The notes under the pieces: generated by a model
Database searches by the model: none
What the model saw: the letters and a program-made list of their open reading frames with translations, nothing else
Told to the model about the DNA's origin: nothing
Position numbers and translations under genes: made by a program
Part shown: positions 7,976-14,040 of the stretch, one piece after another
Numbering within the stretch: position 1 is the first letter of the stretch
Layout of the letters: each line of letters begins with the position of its first letter
From: CAZGUG01 sp964529035
GTDB taxonomy: Bacteria; Bacillota; Clostridia; Ch29
Direction: 5' to 3'
Assembly (NCBI GenBank): GCA_964529035.1
Contig: CAZGUG010000020.1
Span: forward strand, 1 to 33,221
DNA: 33,221 nucleotides

Positions 7976-9145
7976 TTGAAGAGAATATATCTGGACAGCG
8001 GCGCTACTTCCTATCCAAAAGCACCGGGGGTGGGGGATGCGCTAAAACGCTTTATAGACGATATAGGCAGCAACGTCAACCGCAGCGGGTATACAGGTTC
8101 GCTGGCCGCGGAAGAGATCGTGTTCGAGACAAGGGAGATGCTGGGCCGGCTGTTTAACTTTGACCTCAGCGAAAACATAATATTCACCATGAATATTACC
8201 TATGGACTCAATTTCCTGCTGAAGGGCCTGTTAAAGCCGGGCCACCACTGCATAGTATCCTCAATGGAGCATAACGCGGTAATGCGGCCCCTTATGCAGC
8301 TTAAGGAAAAGGGCGTGGAGTTTTCAAGGGTTATGTGCGATGAAGCTGGAAGGCTTGACCCCACCGATATTTATCACCACATTAAACCAAACACAAAGGC
8401 CGTTATTGTTACCCATGCCTCCAACGTATGCGGCACAATACTGCCGGTGGCGGAGATTGGAATGATTTGCGAAGAAAAGAGGCTAATATTTATAATAGAT
8501 ACCGCCCAGACGGCAGGAATTTTGGACATTGATTTCAAGAAGTTAAAGGCCGACGCGATAGCCTTCACCGGGCACAAGGGGCTTTTGGGCCCCCAGGGCG
8601 TTGGAGGGTTTTTGATAACCGAGAAAATTGCCCGGTCGATGGATGCCCTTATAAGCGGCGGTACCGGGAGCCTGTCGGAGTACGAGGAGCAGCCCCCCTA
8701 TATGCCGGACAAGTTCGAAGCGGGCACGTTAAACCTGCCTGGAATTTACGGCCTGCATGCCGCCCTTGGATATATTGAAGAGATTGGAACGGACGCCATA
8801 AGGGAAAAGGAGCTGCAGCTGACAGAAAGACTGCTTGAGGGCCTTTGCAGCATAAAGGGTGTGCATATTGCCGGACTAAAAAAGCCAAGCGGCCGCACGG
8901 CGGTGGTATCGGCCGACTTTAAGGGTTTGGACAACGCCGATGTGGCATACCGCCTTGACAGGTATTACGGTATTAAAACCCGGTGCGGTCTCCACTGCGC
9001 CCCGTCCGCCCACAGGACCCTTAATACCTTTCCCCGGGGCACCGTAAGGTTTTCACCGGGCCATTTTAATACGAAGAAGGATATTGAAACAACCCTGTTT
9101 TCGGTTAACGAAATACTTAAAGACCTTGGCAGTACTTCGCGGTAA
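7976..9145 (+). CDS. NifS-like cysteine desulfurase / selenocysteine lyase
   Basis: This 389-residue protein is a class V aminotransferase-fold PLP enzyme that takes sulfur or selenium from cysteine or selenocysteine. The PLP lysine is K201 in TGHKG, the ring-nitrogen aspartate is D175 in DTAQTAG, and SSMEHNAV (95-102) is the group-II desulfurase histidine block. The chalcogen-accepting cysteine is probably C341 in GLHCAPS, aligned with the HCAMP of SufS; C337 is nearby. It starts with TTG 7976 behind GGAGGTG. It is divergent from the yedE operon, and relatives of this exact type are common neighbours of yedF/selD, so it probably delivers selenium to SelD. Its 3' end overlaps the convergent lysR gene by 29 bp. 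Confidence 0.88.
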   Translation: MKRIYLDSGATSYPKAPGVGDALKRFIDDIGSNVNRSGYTGSLAAEEIVFETREMLGRLFNFDLSENIIFTMNITYGLNFLLKGLLKPGHHCIVSSMEHNAVMRPLMQLKEKGVEFSRVMCDEAGRLDPTDIYHHIKPNTKAVIVTHASNVCGTILPVAEIGMICEEKRLIFIIDTAQTAGILDIDFKKLKADAIAFTGHKGLLGPQGVGGFLITEKIARSMDALISGGTGSLSEYEEQPPYMPDKFEAGTLNLPGIYGLHAALGYIEEIGTDAIREKELQLTERLLEGLCSIKGVHIAGLKKPSGRTAVVSADFKGLDNADVAYRLDRYYGIKTRCGLHCAPSAHRTLNTFPRGTVRFSPGHFNTKKDIETTLFSVNEILKDLGSTSR

Positions 9146-10022
9146 AGTCCCGGAAAGCCCTGGCCACAGGGCTTAGCACCCTGTTTTTGTGGCCTATGAA
9201 ATAGAAACTTCGCCTAAGGTCGAGGTCGGATATGTAATAACCCTTCAGCAAACCTAAATCCATCTCTTGCTGCACCGATCTTTCGGATACAACCGCAACA
9301 CCCAGTCCCTCTCTTACGCACTGCTTTATGGTATCGGGGTTTTCTATACTGGCAACCACATCTATGTCCTTTATATCTATATCCCTTTGTTTTAAAGCGT
9401 TGATAAACAGTTCCCGGGTTCCGGATCCTTCTTCCCTCAGAATAAACCTTTCTTCCTTAATTTTGTCCCAGACAACTGCGTCTCCTTCAAAGTGCTGAAA
9501 TTTTTCTTTACCTGAAGAGATTAGTACAAGGCGGTCCTCACAAAGCTTTAGCATCTCAAGCTCCGGGTAAGACGTACCTGTACCCACAAACCCGAAGTCC
9601 ATACTGCCCGAAATTATGGCATCAATAACCCCCCTGCTGTCGAACTGTTTCAAAACATATCTTATACCTGGGTATCTACAGCCAAAGGTCGATAAAAGGC
9701 CGGGAAGAAAATACCTTTGGGGTACCGTGCTGGATGCAATGGCAAGCTCCCCTTCCAATTTGCCCTCGTATTGGGCCAACGAAAAAAGGGCCTGCTCCCT
9801 CATATTCAGAATGTTAACTGCATGGCTGTACAAAACCCGTCCCGCCTCGGTCAGTGTGACCGACTTGCCGCACCTGTTCAGCAGAACGGTTGCCAGCTCG
9901 TTTTCAATTGATTGGATGTGCCCGGTCAGGGTAGGCTGAGTAAGGTAAAGCTCTTCCGCCGCCCTTGTAAAACTGCCGTGCTTTGCAATTGCCACAAAGG
10001 ACTCAAGCTGTCTGAAATCCAT
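9117..10022 (-). CDS. LysR-family regulator, selenium-metabolism-associated type
   Basis: This 301-residue protein is a LysR-type transcription factor: an N-terminal winged HTH (MDFRQLESFVAIAKHGSFTR, 1-20, with LTQPTLTGHIQSIE, 28-41) and a periplasmic-binding-like effector domain (about 90-295). NCBI describes a selenium metabolism-associated LysR branch found beside selD/yedE; this protein's sequence style and place fit it. It is convergent with, and overlaps by 29 bp, the NifS-like gene. It begins only 21 bp after the cation efflux gene on the same strand, so part of its transcription may come from the riboswitch-controlled promoter at 11250-11278. GGAGGTGGATTT lies just before ATG 10022. 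The effector is unknown. Confidence 0.82.
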   Translation of the reverse strand: MDFRQLESFVAIAKHGSFTRAAEELYLTQPTLTGHIQSIENELATVLLNRCGKSVTLTEAGRVLYSHAVNILNMREQALFSLAQYEGKLEGELAIASSTVPQRYFLPGLLSTFGCRYPGIRYVLKQFDSRGVIDAIISGSMDFGFVGTGTSYPELEMLKLCEDRLVLISSGKEKFQHFEGDAVVWDKIKEERFILREEGSGTRELFINALKQRDIDIKDIDVVASIENPDTIKQCVREGLGVAVVSERSVQQEMDLGLLKGYYISDLDLRRSFYFIGHKNRVLSPVARAFRDFTAKYCQGL

Positions 10023-10043
10023 AAATCCACCTCCTACTAATTC

Positions 10044-11036
10044 TCAATAATCCTTTTGTCCTGCCCTTTCGGTATCCTCAGGTGCGCTGCCGGTATTGCC
10101 AGGCGCCTTCCGCGGTGTCTCTTTTACGGGGTCCATGTGTATTACAATATTAATTCCCAGCTGATCCTCTATTCTCTTTTCAATTTCATCTATCTCGAAA
10201 TGAATGTTCATAATATCGAGGGCGTTAGATACCTCGGCGTGTATTGATGCTATTACCCTCCCCGGGCCGTAATCGTGTACTATCAGGTCATGTACCCCCT
10301 TAATATTTTTACCCTTAAGCACCAACGAGCAGATGCTTTCCACGAGCTGGGGGTCGGGAGGGGTCCCCAGAAGCAGGTTCACCGAATCCTTCGCAATACC
10401 AAACCCTGTGTAGACTACAATTAGAGAAATGATAAGCCCCAGCAGCCCGTCAACGGGGAAATCTACGTACCTTCCCAGCACAGTTCCCGCTATTACTGCG
10501 CCGGTGGCAAAGGCATCGTTCAGGCTGTCCCGTGCCACCGCCCTGTTGACCCCCGAGTTTATTGCTCTTCCAATGTACCTGTTATAGGAGTACATCCATA
10601 GCTTTATCAAAATGGAACCAAATAAAAGGCATAGCGATAACGGACTAAAAAGCACCGCTTTCGGGCTAATAATTTTCTCAACCGAACTTCTGAGTATCTG
10701 CAGCCCTACTCCGAATATTATAAAAGCCACCACCAGGGATGCGATGTACTCAAGCCTCCCATGGCCGTAGGGATGCTCTTTGTCGGGAGGCTGGCTGCTG
10801 AGCTTTGCCCCGAATATGGCAACCAGTGATGAGCCCAGGTCGCTTAAATTGTTAAAGGCATCGGAGATTACCGCGATACTGTCTATAAACAGCCCCACCG
10901 CCAATTTTAAAATAAACAGTATCAGGTTGCAGGCAATGCCGAGAACCCCGGACAGCACGCCATAGGCTTCCCTTACATGTAAGTTTGTTGTATTTCGGTG
11001 ATTTTTGATAAATTTCTTTATTATTGTTCTTATCAA
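10044..11036 (-). CDS. Cation diffusion facilitator, probable Co2+/Ni2+ exporter (CzcD-like)
   Basis: This 330-residue inner membrane protein belongs to the CDF family, which exports divalent metals by proton exchange. It has the six-helix membrane domain followed by a cytoplasmic domain (about 215-310, with HDLIVHDYGPGR). The transport site pairs are N62/D66 in SDAFNNLSD and D170/D174 in RDSLNDAF, where zinc exporters have H/D; this difference and the NiCo riboswitch in front argue for cobalt/nickel rather than zinc. HPYGHGRLEY (88-97) is the conserved loop. It is the first gene after the riboswitch, with lysR following. GGAGGGG lies close before the start, although a further ATG inside is possible. 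Confidence 0.85.
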   Translation of the reverse strand: MIRTIIKKFIKNHRNTTNLHVREAYGVLSGVLGIACNLILFILKLAVGLFIDSIAVISDAFNNLSDLGSSLVAIFGAKLSSQPPDKEHPYGHGRLEYIASLVVAFIIFGVGLQILRSSVEKIISPKAVLFSPLSLCLLFGSILIKLWMYSYNRYIGRAINSGVNRAVARDSLNDAFATGAVIAGTVLGRYVDFPVDGLLGLIISLIVVYTGFGIAKDSVNLLLGTPPDPQLVESICSLVLKGKNIKGVHDLIVHDYGPGRVIASIHAEVSNALDIMNIHFEIDEIEKRIEDQLGINIVIHMDPVKETPRKAPGNTGSAPEDTERAGQKDY

Positions 11037-11102
11037 AACAACCCCTCCGGTATTATACTGCTCAGGGGCTCTTTAATTAACCCAATCGCCAACATATTCA
11101 TA

Positions 11103-11153
11103 AAGGTATAAAACAGCACATCCGTGGAATAGCGCTGTCCCACAGATGTGCTG
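11103..11153 (-). terminator. Rho-independent terminator of the NiCo riboswitch (expression platform)
   Basis: On the minus strand CAGCACATC pairs with GATGTGCTG and, after one mismatch, GTGG with CCAC (11153-11114), followed by TTTTATA. Its 5' arm is the same sequence that forms the last helix and 3' junction strand of the aptamer, so terminator and aptamer exclude each other. Metal binding should prevent termination. Confidence 0.85.
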
Positions 11154-11220
11154 TAAGTTCATCTGCTGCCTTTTCGGGCCCGGCCCCATGAACCCTGATT
11201 TGGTCCATCGCCTGTTCAGC
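11134..11220 (-). ncRNA. NiCo riboswitch aptamer (cobalt/nickel sensing)
   Basis: The minus-strand leader matches the NiCo (czcD) riboswitch I know from Clostridium scindens along nearly its whole length: GCTGAACAGG opens it, GGCCGGGCCCGAAAAGGC forms the middle hairpin, and CAGATG...CACATCTGTGGGACAGC closes it. The conserved CAGG, GGCAG and GGGACAG junction strands are all present, and GCTG/CAGC makes helix P1. It lies between a consensus promoter and a terminator in front of a CDF exporter, the classical context. Metal binding turns the exporter on. Confidence 0.92.
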
Positions 11221-11249
11221 TTGCATAATTATTGTAATTATCTGTAATT

Positions 11250-11278
11250 ATTATATATGGCAGCAGCACGCTTGTCAA
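11250..11278 (-). promoter_or_regulatory. Consensus sigma-A promoter for the NiCo riboswitch and CDF gene
   Basis: TTGACA (11278-11273) and TATAAT (11255-11250) on the minus strand match the consensus perfectly with a 17-base spacer. Transcription would begin near 11243, just before the riboswitch aptamer. Confidence 0.9.
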
Positions 11279-11321
11279 AGAATCCTGAACGTCTCCTGTC
11301 CTCTCACGGCAAGCCCGTTCA

Positions 11322-11387
11322 TCAGTTTTTGATGTTCCTGCCGAAGAAGTCGTAGTCCACCCAGTCAGCTTCCAGCCATTCCTCTCT
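11322..11387 (-). pseudogene. Possible relic of a protein-coding 3' end
   Basis: The minus strand reads REEWLEADWVDYDFFGRNIKN and a stop, a composition that looks like a genuine protein C-terminus, but an in-frame TAA at 11390-11388 stands directly before it. No start or upstream homologous stretch can be seen. The rest of 11279-11600 shows no gene; I see AT-rich promoter-like sequence only. Confidence 0.25.
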
Positions 11388-11605
11388 TTAACGCAGATTC
11401 ACTAATCAAGTGTCACGCCAGTCTTCATCTGCTGCTAATTATAGTCTATAACAAAAAATGATTACTGAGTAAAATAATGCCGCATGATACTCTGAGTTAA
11501 TGATTCTGTTTGATAATCAAAATGCCGTCCCGGCAAACGCAAAGGTAGTTTCTGTGAATACAAAAGTCGTTTTCACAAAAAATTAGGCGACAGACAAAAT
11601 GGAAA

Positions 11606-11614
11606 TGATATAAT
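11606..11614 (+). promoter_or_regulatory. Extended -10 promoter of the c-di-GMP riboswitch transcript
   Basis: TGATATAAT is a perfect extended -10 element (TGn plus TATAAT at 11609-11614). No good -35 hexamer is seen at 16-18 bases, which fits extended -10 promoters. Transcription would start near 11621, about 25 bases before the riboswitch. Confidence 0.6.
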
Positions 11615-11645
11615 ATGAAATACACAATCAGTTATTTAATAAATC

Positions 11646-11732
11646 CGGTAACGGCAAACCTGCCGAAAGGCAGGGACGCAAAGCCACGGGTCTACAGCGG
11701 ACATCGGGGTCGCTATGACGGCCGGGTTGCTG
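11646..11732 (+). ncRNA. Cyclic di-GMP-I (GEMM-I) riboswitch
   Basis: The hallmark core GGCAAACC, a stem closed by a GAAA tetraloop (CCTGCC-GAAA-GGCAGG), then GGGACGCAAAGCC is present in full, followed by the second helix with CGGGTCT and CGGGGTCG and the closing GACGGCCGGGTTGCTG. P1 pairs CGGTAAC (11646-11652) with GTTGCTG (11726-11732) using two G-U pairs. The element is in sense orientation before the sigma-like genes at 11904 and 12305. Confidence 0.93.
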
Positions 11733-11748
11733 ATATAACTTTTCCAGG

Positions 11749-11785
11749 CTCACTGGTGCTTTGCGTACAGGCATTAGTGAGTTTT
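11749..11785 (+). terminator. Terminator hairpin downstream of the c-di-GMP riboswitch
   Basis: CTCACT (11749-11754) pairs with AGTGAG (11776-11781), with an inner GTGC/GCAT helix, and TTTT follows. It lies 17 bases after the aptamer and before the first gene, so it is the likely expression platform. I do not see an obvious strong anti-terminator, so the direction of control (on or off) is open. No gene is visible from here to 11903. Confidence 0.55.
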
Positions 11786-11903
11786 ATGTTCAAAAATATT
11801 GCAGGCGAGGTGGTATGTCCAATGGGTTATGAAACAGGTTAATACAAAACGCGATAAAAGAATGGGCACAAAAGCATATTGATTTAACGAGGAGGGGGCG
11901 AAA

Positions 11904-12308
11904 ATGAAAGGAAAGGAGGAAAACTGGTCTGACGCCGCTGCTGTTGCTTACATCAATATCTGCTTAACGGGCAGGGCGGCAAGAATAGCCCGTAAATGGA
12001 ATACCATCAGGGAACAGGAACAGCTTATTTTAAACAAACCGGTATACGACACCGACGATTCCGAAGAAGGAATAGACCAGCTTATAGATGACAATGCCTG
12101 TTTCGACGGTTTTGTAGTTGACAAGCTGCTCCTTGCCCAGGCAATGGCAAACCTTAAACCAAAAGAAGCAGAGGTGATCGTTGAACTGTTTTGGAATCAG
12201 AAAAGAATATCACAGCTGAGCAGAGAACTTCAGGTATCCCGTAAAACAGTTTACCGAACAAAAAAAATTGCACTAGATAAGCTGCGCAGATTCATGGACT
12301 GCTCATGA
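11904..12308 (+). CDS. Sigma factor region 4 protein, SigO (YvrI)-like half of a split sigma factor
   Basis: This 134-residue protein carries a sigma-70 region 4 helix-turn-helix at its C-terminus (LKPKEAEVIVELFWNQKRIS, 84-103, then QLSRELQVSRKTVYRTKKIA, 104-123) which in sigma factors reads the -35 element. It has no recognisable region 2. That missing region appears in the next gene, whose ATG overlaps this stop by 4 bp, so the two are translationally coupled. A yvrJ-like gene follows. In Bacillus subtilis the two-part sigma factor SigO plus RsoA sits next to yvrJ, so I read this as the SigO-like partner; it is shorter than B. subtilis SigO. GAGGAGGGGG precedes the start. The riboswitch at 11646 makes it a c-di-GMP target. 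Confidence 0.75.
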   Translation: MKGKEENWSDAAAVAYINICLTGRAARIARKWNTIREQEQLILNKPVYDTDDSEEGIDQLIDDNACFDGFVVDKLLLAQAMANLKPKEAEVIVELFWNQKRISQLSRELQVSRKTVYRTKKIALDKLRRFMDCS

Positions 12309-12568
12309 AAAACCGGAGAAGGATTGAGGGACTGACCCAACTCATCGAACGGGCGAAAACCGGAAACCCAAAGGATTTGGAAGAACTGTACCAGCGGTTC
12401 AGGCCCATTATAATAAAAATGGCCAAAAGAATGAACATAGAATACCGCGAAGATGCCAGGCACGAACTAATCGCAGAACTGTTCGAAGCAGTACAGCGTT
12501 TCGAACCAAACACCGATTGGGGAAGAAAGGAGCTGCACAGACATTTTGAAAAACGAAAAAAACTGTAA
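12305..12568 (+). CDS. Sigma region 2-like co-factor, RsoA-like half of a split sigma factor
   Basis: This 87-residue basic protein reads like an isolated sigma region 1.2-2 / HTH_16 domain: LTQLIERAKTGNPKDLEELY (10-29), RFRPIIIKMAKRM (31-43), then EDARHELIAELFEAVQRFEP (49-68), the part that binds the core polymerase clamp and -10 DNA in complete sigma factors. There is no region 4. Its start overlaps the stop of the region 4 gene (ATGA). A good terminator follows directly, ending the riboswitch-led transcript. The RsoA assignment rests on this pairing and on the adjacent yvrJ, as in Bacillus. Alternatively the pair could be a regulator left by a mobile element, since Tn916-like elements carry similar small sigma-like genes. 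Confidence 0.7.
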   Translation: MKNRRRIEGLTQLIERAKTGNPKDLEELYQRFRPIIIKMAKRMNIEYREDARHELIAELFEAVQRFEPNTDWGRKELHRHFEKRKKL

Positions 12569-12571
12569 AAT

Positions 12572-12608
12572 AAAAAATCCCCAAGAACCGGGGATTTTTT
12601 ATTTTTTG
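12572..12608 (+). terminator. Rho-independent terminator after the split sigma genes
   Basis: AAAAAATCCCC and GGGGATTTTTT flank a seven-base loop (12572-12600), followed by ATTTTTT. The flanking A and T runs make it effective in both directions. Confidence 0.85.
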
Positions 12609-12695
12609 GGTTACATTTTCCCGATTCCCTGTCTTTTATATATATAAGGGCAGCATTAAACAGGTTATACCAAGAAGCTTATTGGGGATGATGGC

Positions 12696-12860
12696 ATGGA
12701 TAATTTATATGAGTGGTACAATTTGATAGGTAATATCGGCTTTCCCATCGTCATTGCAATATATCTTCTAATAAGATTTGAAAAACGAATTGATGCCCTG
12801 AAGGATAGTATTCGCGAACTGGAACAGACTGTCCGGGAAATAAAAAGAGACAGCCGGTAA
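12696..12860 (+). CDS. yvrJ: YvrJ family small membrane protein
   Basis: This 54-residue protein has the YvrJ family pattern: a short polar start (MDNLYEWYN), the conserved LIGNIGFPIVIAIYLLIRFE transmembrane segment (10-29), and a charged amphipathic tail (RIDALKDSIRELEQT) that may form a coiled coil. GGGG lies nine bases before the ATG. In B. subtilis yvrJ is a member of the SigO-RsoA regulon and lies beside those genes, so this gene may be a target of the split sigma factor upstream. It has its own terminator and is separated from the sigma genes by another, so it probably has its own promoter within 12609-12690. Molecular function is unknown. Confidence 0.8.
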   Translation: MDNLYEWYNLIGNIGFPIVIAIYLLIRFEKRIDALKDSIRELEQTVREIKRDSR

Positions 12861-12891
12861 ATACCGGATTCCCGGTTTTATGGTATTAACT

Positions 12892-12934
12892 ACAAAAAGC
12901 CTGGATTATCGGCCTTACTACAGGCTTTTTTTGT
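12892..12934 (+). terminator. Terminator after yvrJ
   Basis: AAAAAGCCTG pairs with CAGGCTTTTT across a 17-base loop, and a run of seven T follows the stem start. The stretch to the next gene at 13050 holds AT-rich sequence with a GGAGGAGG ribosome binding site at its end. Confidence 0.75.
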
Positions 12935-13049
12935 TGTTCAGCCGTCAGTCGCAAAAAAATCTTTTTATGTTGTAATGAATTTGAAGTTGATGGTACTAAT
13001 AATATAGTGATACCACAGATACCGAAAACCGTCGGAGGAGGAAATACAT

Positions 13050-13478
13050 ATGGTTGCTGTGCAAACCGAAAAACCGCAGTCGGAATCCTTACATAAATTG
13101 CATATTAAAACGATATATAATTTTTGTTACCGGCTGTCTGGAAATATAGAAACTGCCGGAGTATTAACGGAAAATGTACTTTTAAATTACCCGGCCGGAC
13201 AAAAAGACAGGCTGGTTTTGTTAAAGCAGGTGTGGAGTGATTTTTTGAAATATTACGGAAGCCTGGATTTAGAATCAGAGGATCCGCTCCAGAAAGCCTT
13301 GCTCTGCCTGTCACCCGAACTCCGCTGCACCGTTATACTTCGTGACATATTGGGCTGCTCATATGAACAAATTGCCGCGGTCTTGGACAAATCCGTCCCC
13401 GAAACAGCAAGGCTTATTGCAACGGGGCGGGGACAATTTGCAAAAATATACAGGAAAAAATTTGCGGCTGAAAGATAG
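13050..13478 (+). CDS. Divergent ECF-like sigma factor domain protein
   Basis: This 142-residue protein looks like a small, divergent ECF sigma factor. IKTIYNFCYRLSGNIETAGV (19-38) resembles the start of region 2, but the DLTQEVF motif typical of region 2.2 has decayed to VLTENVL. The C-terminal half LSPELRCTVILRDILGCSYE (88-107), then QIAAVLDKSVPETARLIATG, is a recognisable region 4 HTH. GGAGGAGG precedes the start. A true ECF sigma factor follows 43 bp downstream, so the pair may form an operon ending in the anti-sigma factor. It may work as a modified sigma factor or a decoy; the sequence alone does not tell. Confidence 0.65.
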   Translation: MVAVQTEKPQSESLHKLHIKTIYNFCYRLSGNIETAGVLTENVLLNYPAGQKDRLVLLKQVWSDFLKYYGSLDLESEDPLQKALLCLSPELRCTVILRDILGCSYEQIAAVLDKSVPETARLIATGRGQFAKIYRKKFAAER

Positions 13479-13521
13479 GATTTGGCTGCCCTTTACCGAA
13501 TAGATAAGGTGGAGGGAAGCC

Positions 13522-14040
13522 ATGGAAAGGATAAAAAAGCTTTATGAACTTCATAAAGAAGCCGTCTTTCGCTATTTTTTGCGTATGACCGGCAGCTGGG
13601 AAGAGGCAGTCGAACTGACCCAGGAAACGTTTTATCAGGCCTGCCTGTCGATTTACCGGTTCAAAGGAGAGGCTGCCCTTAAAACCTGGCTTTTTTCCAT
13701 CGCCCGCAACGTGTATCTTAAATCTATCCGGAAAAGAGCAAAATTTAAAAGAATGGTTCGGGACGGACCCCTGCTTGATAATGAGCCGGCATCGAATACT
13801 CCGGACCTGCCGGCGGAAGCACTGCTGCTTAAGGAGGAGCGGGAAAGGGTACGAAAAGCACTGTCCCAAATCCCTGAAATAAGCAGAACCGTAATTATTC
13901 TGAAAGAATACGAAGGACTGTCCTATGAAGAAATCGCCGGGATTTTCGGCCAGACGGTAAACTGGGCCCGAGTGACCTTTTACCGGGCCAAAATGAAGCT
14001 GGGGCAAATTTGTCGGGAACAGGAGGATGATGGTAAATGA
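13522..14040 (+). CDS. ECF sigma factor
   Basis: This 172-residue protein is a complete extracytoplasmic function sigma factor. Region 2 contains FRYFLRMTGSWEEAVELTQE (14-33), TFYQACLSIYRF and the -10 reading LKTWLFSIARNVYLKSIR block; region 4 contains LSQIPEISRTVIILKEYEGL followed by SYEEIAGIFGQTVNWARVTF, which reads the -35. The two are joined by a linker of about 50 residues. AAGGTGGAGGG precedes the ATG. The stop overlaps the ATG of the anti-sigma gene (ATGA), a typical sigma/anti-sigma arrangement. Targets are unknown; the secreted proteins downstream are plausible candidates. Confidence 0.93.
   Translation: MERIKKLYELHKEAVFRYFLRMTGSWEEAVELTQETFYQACLSIYRFKGEAALKTWLFSIARNVYLKSIRKRAKFKRMVRDGPLLDNEPASNTPDLPAEALLLKEERERVRKALSQIPEISRTVIILKEYEGLSYEEIAGIFGQTVNWARVTFYRAKMKLGQICREQEDDGK

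Noticed and set aside
11615..11842. A 75-codon plus-strand frame over the riboswitch
   Set aside because: It consists of the c-di-GMP aptamer and terminator and has no ribosome binding site.
13414..14007. A 197-codon minus-strand frame
   Set aside because: It is the shadow of the ECF sigma factor and its composition is not protein-like.
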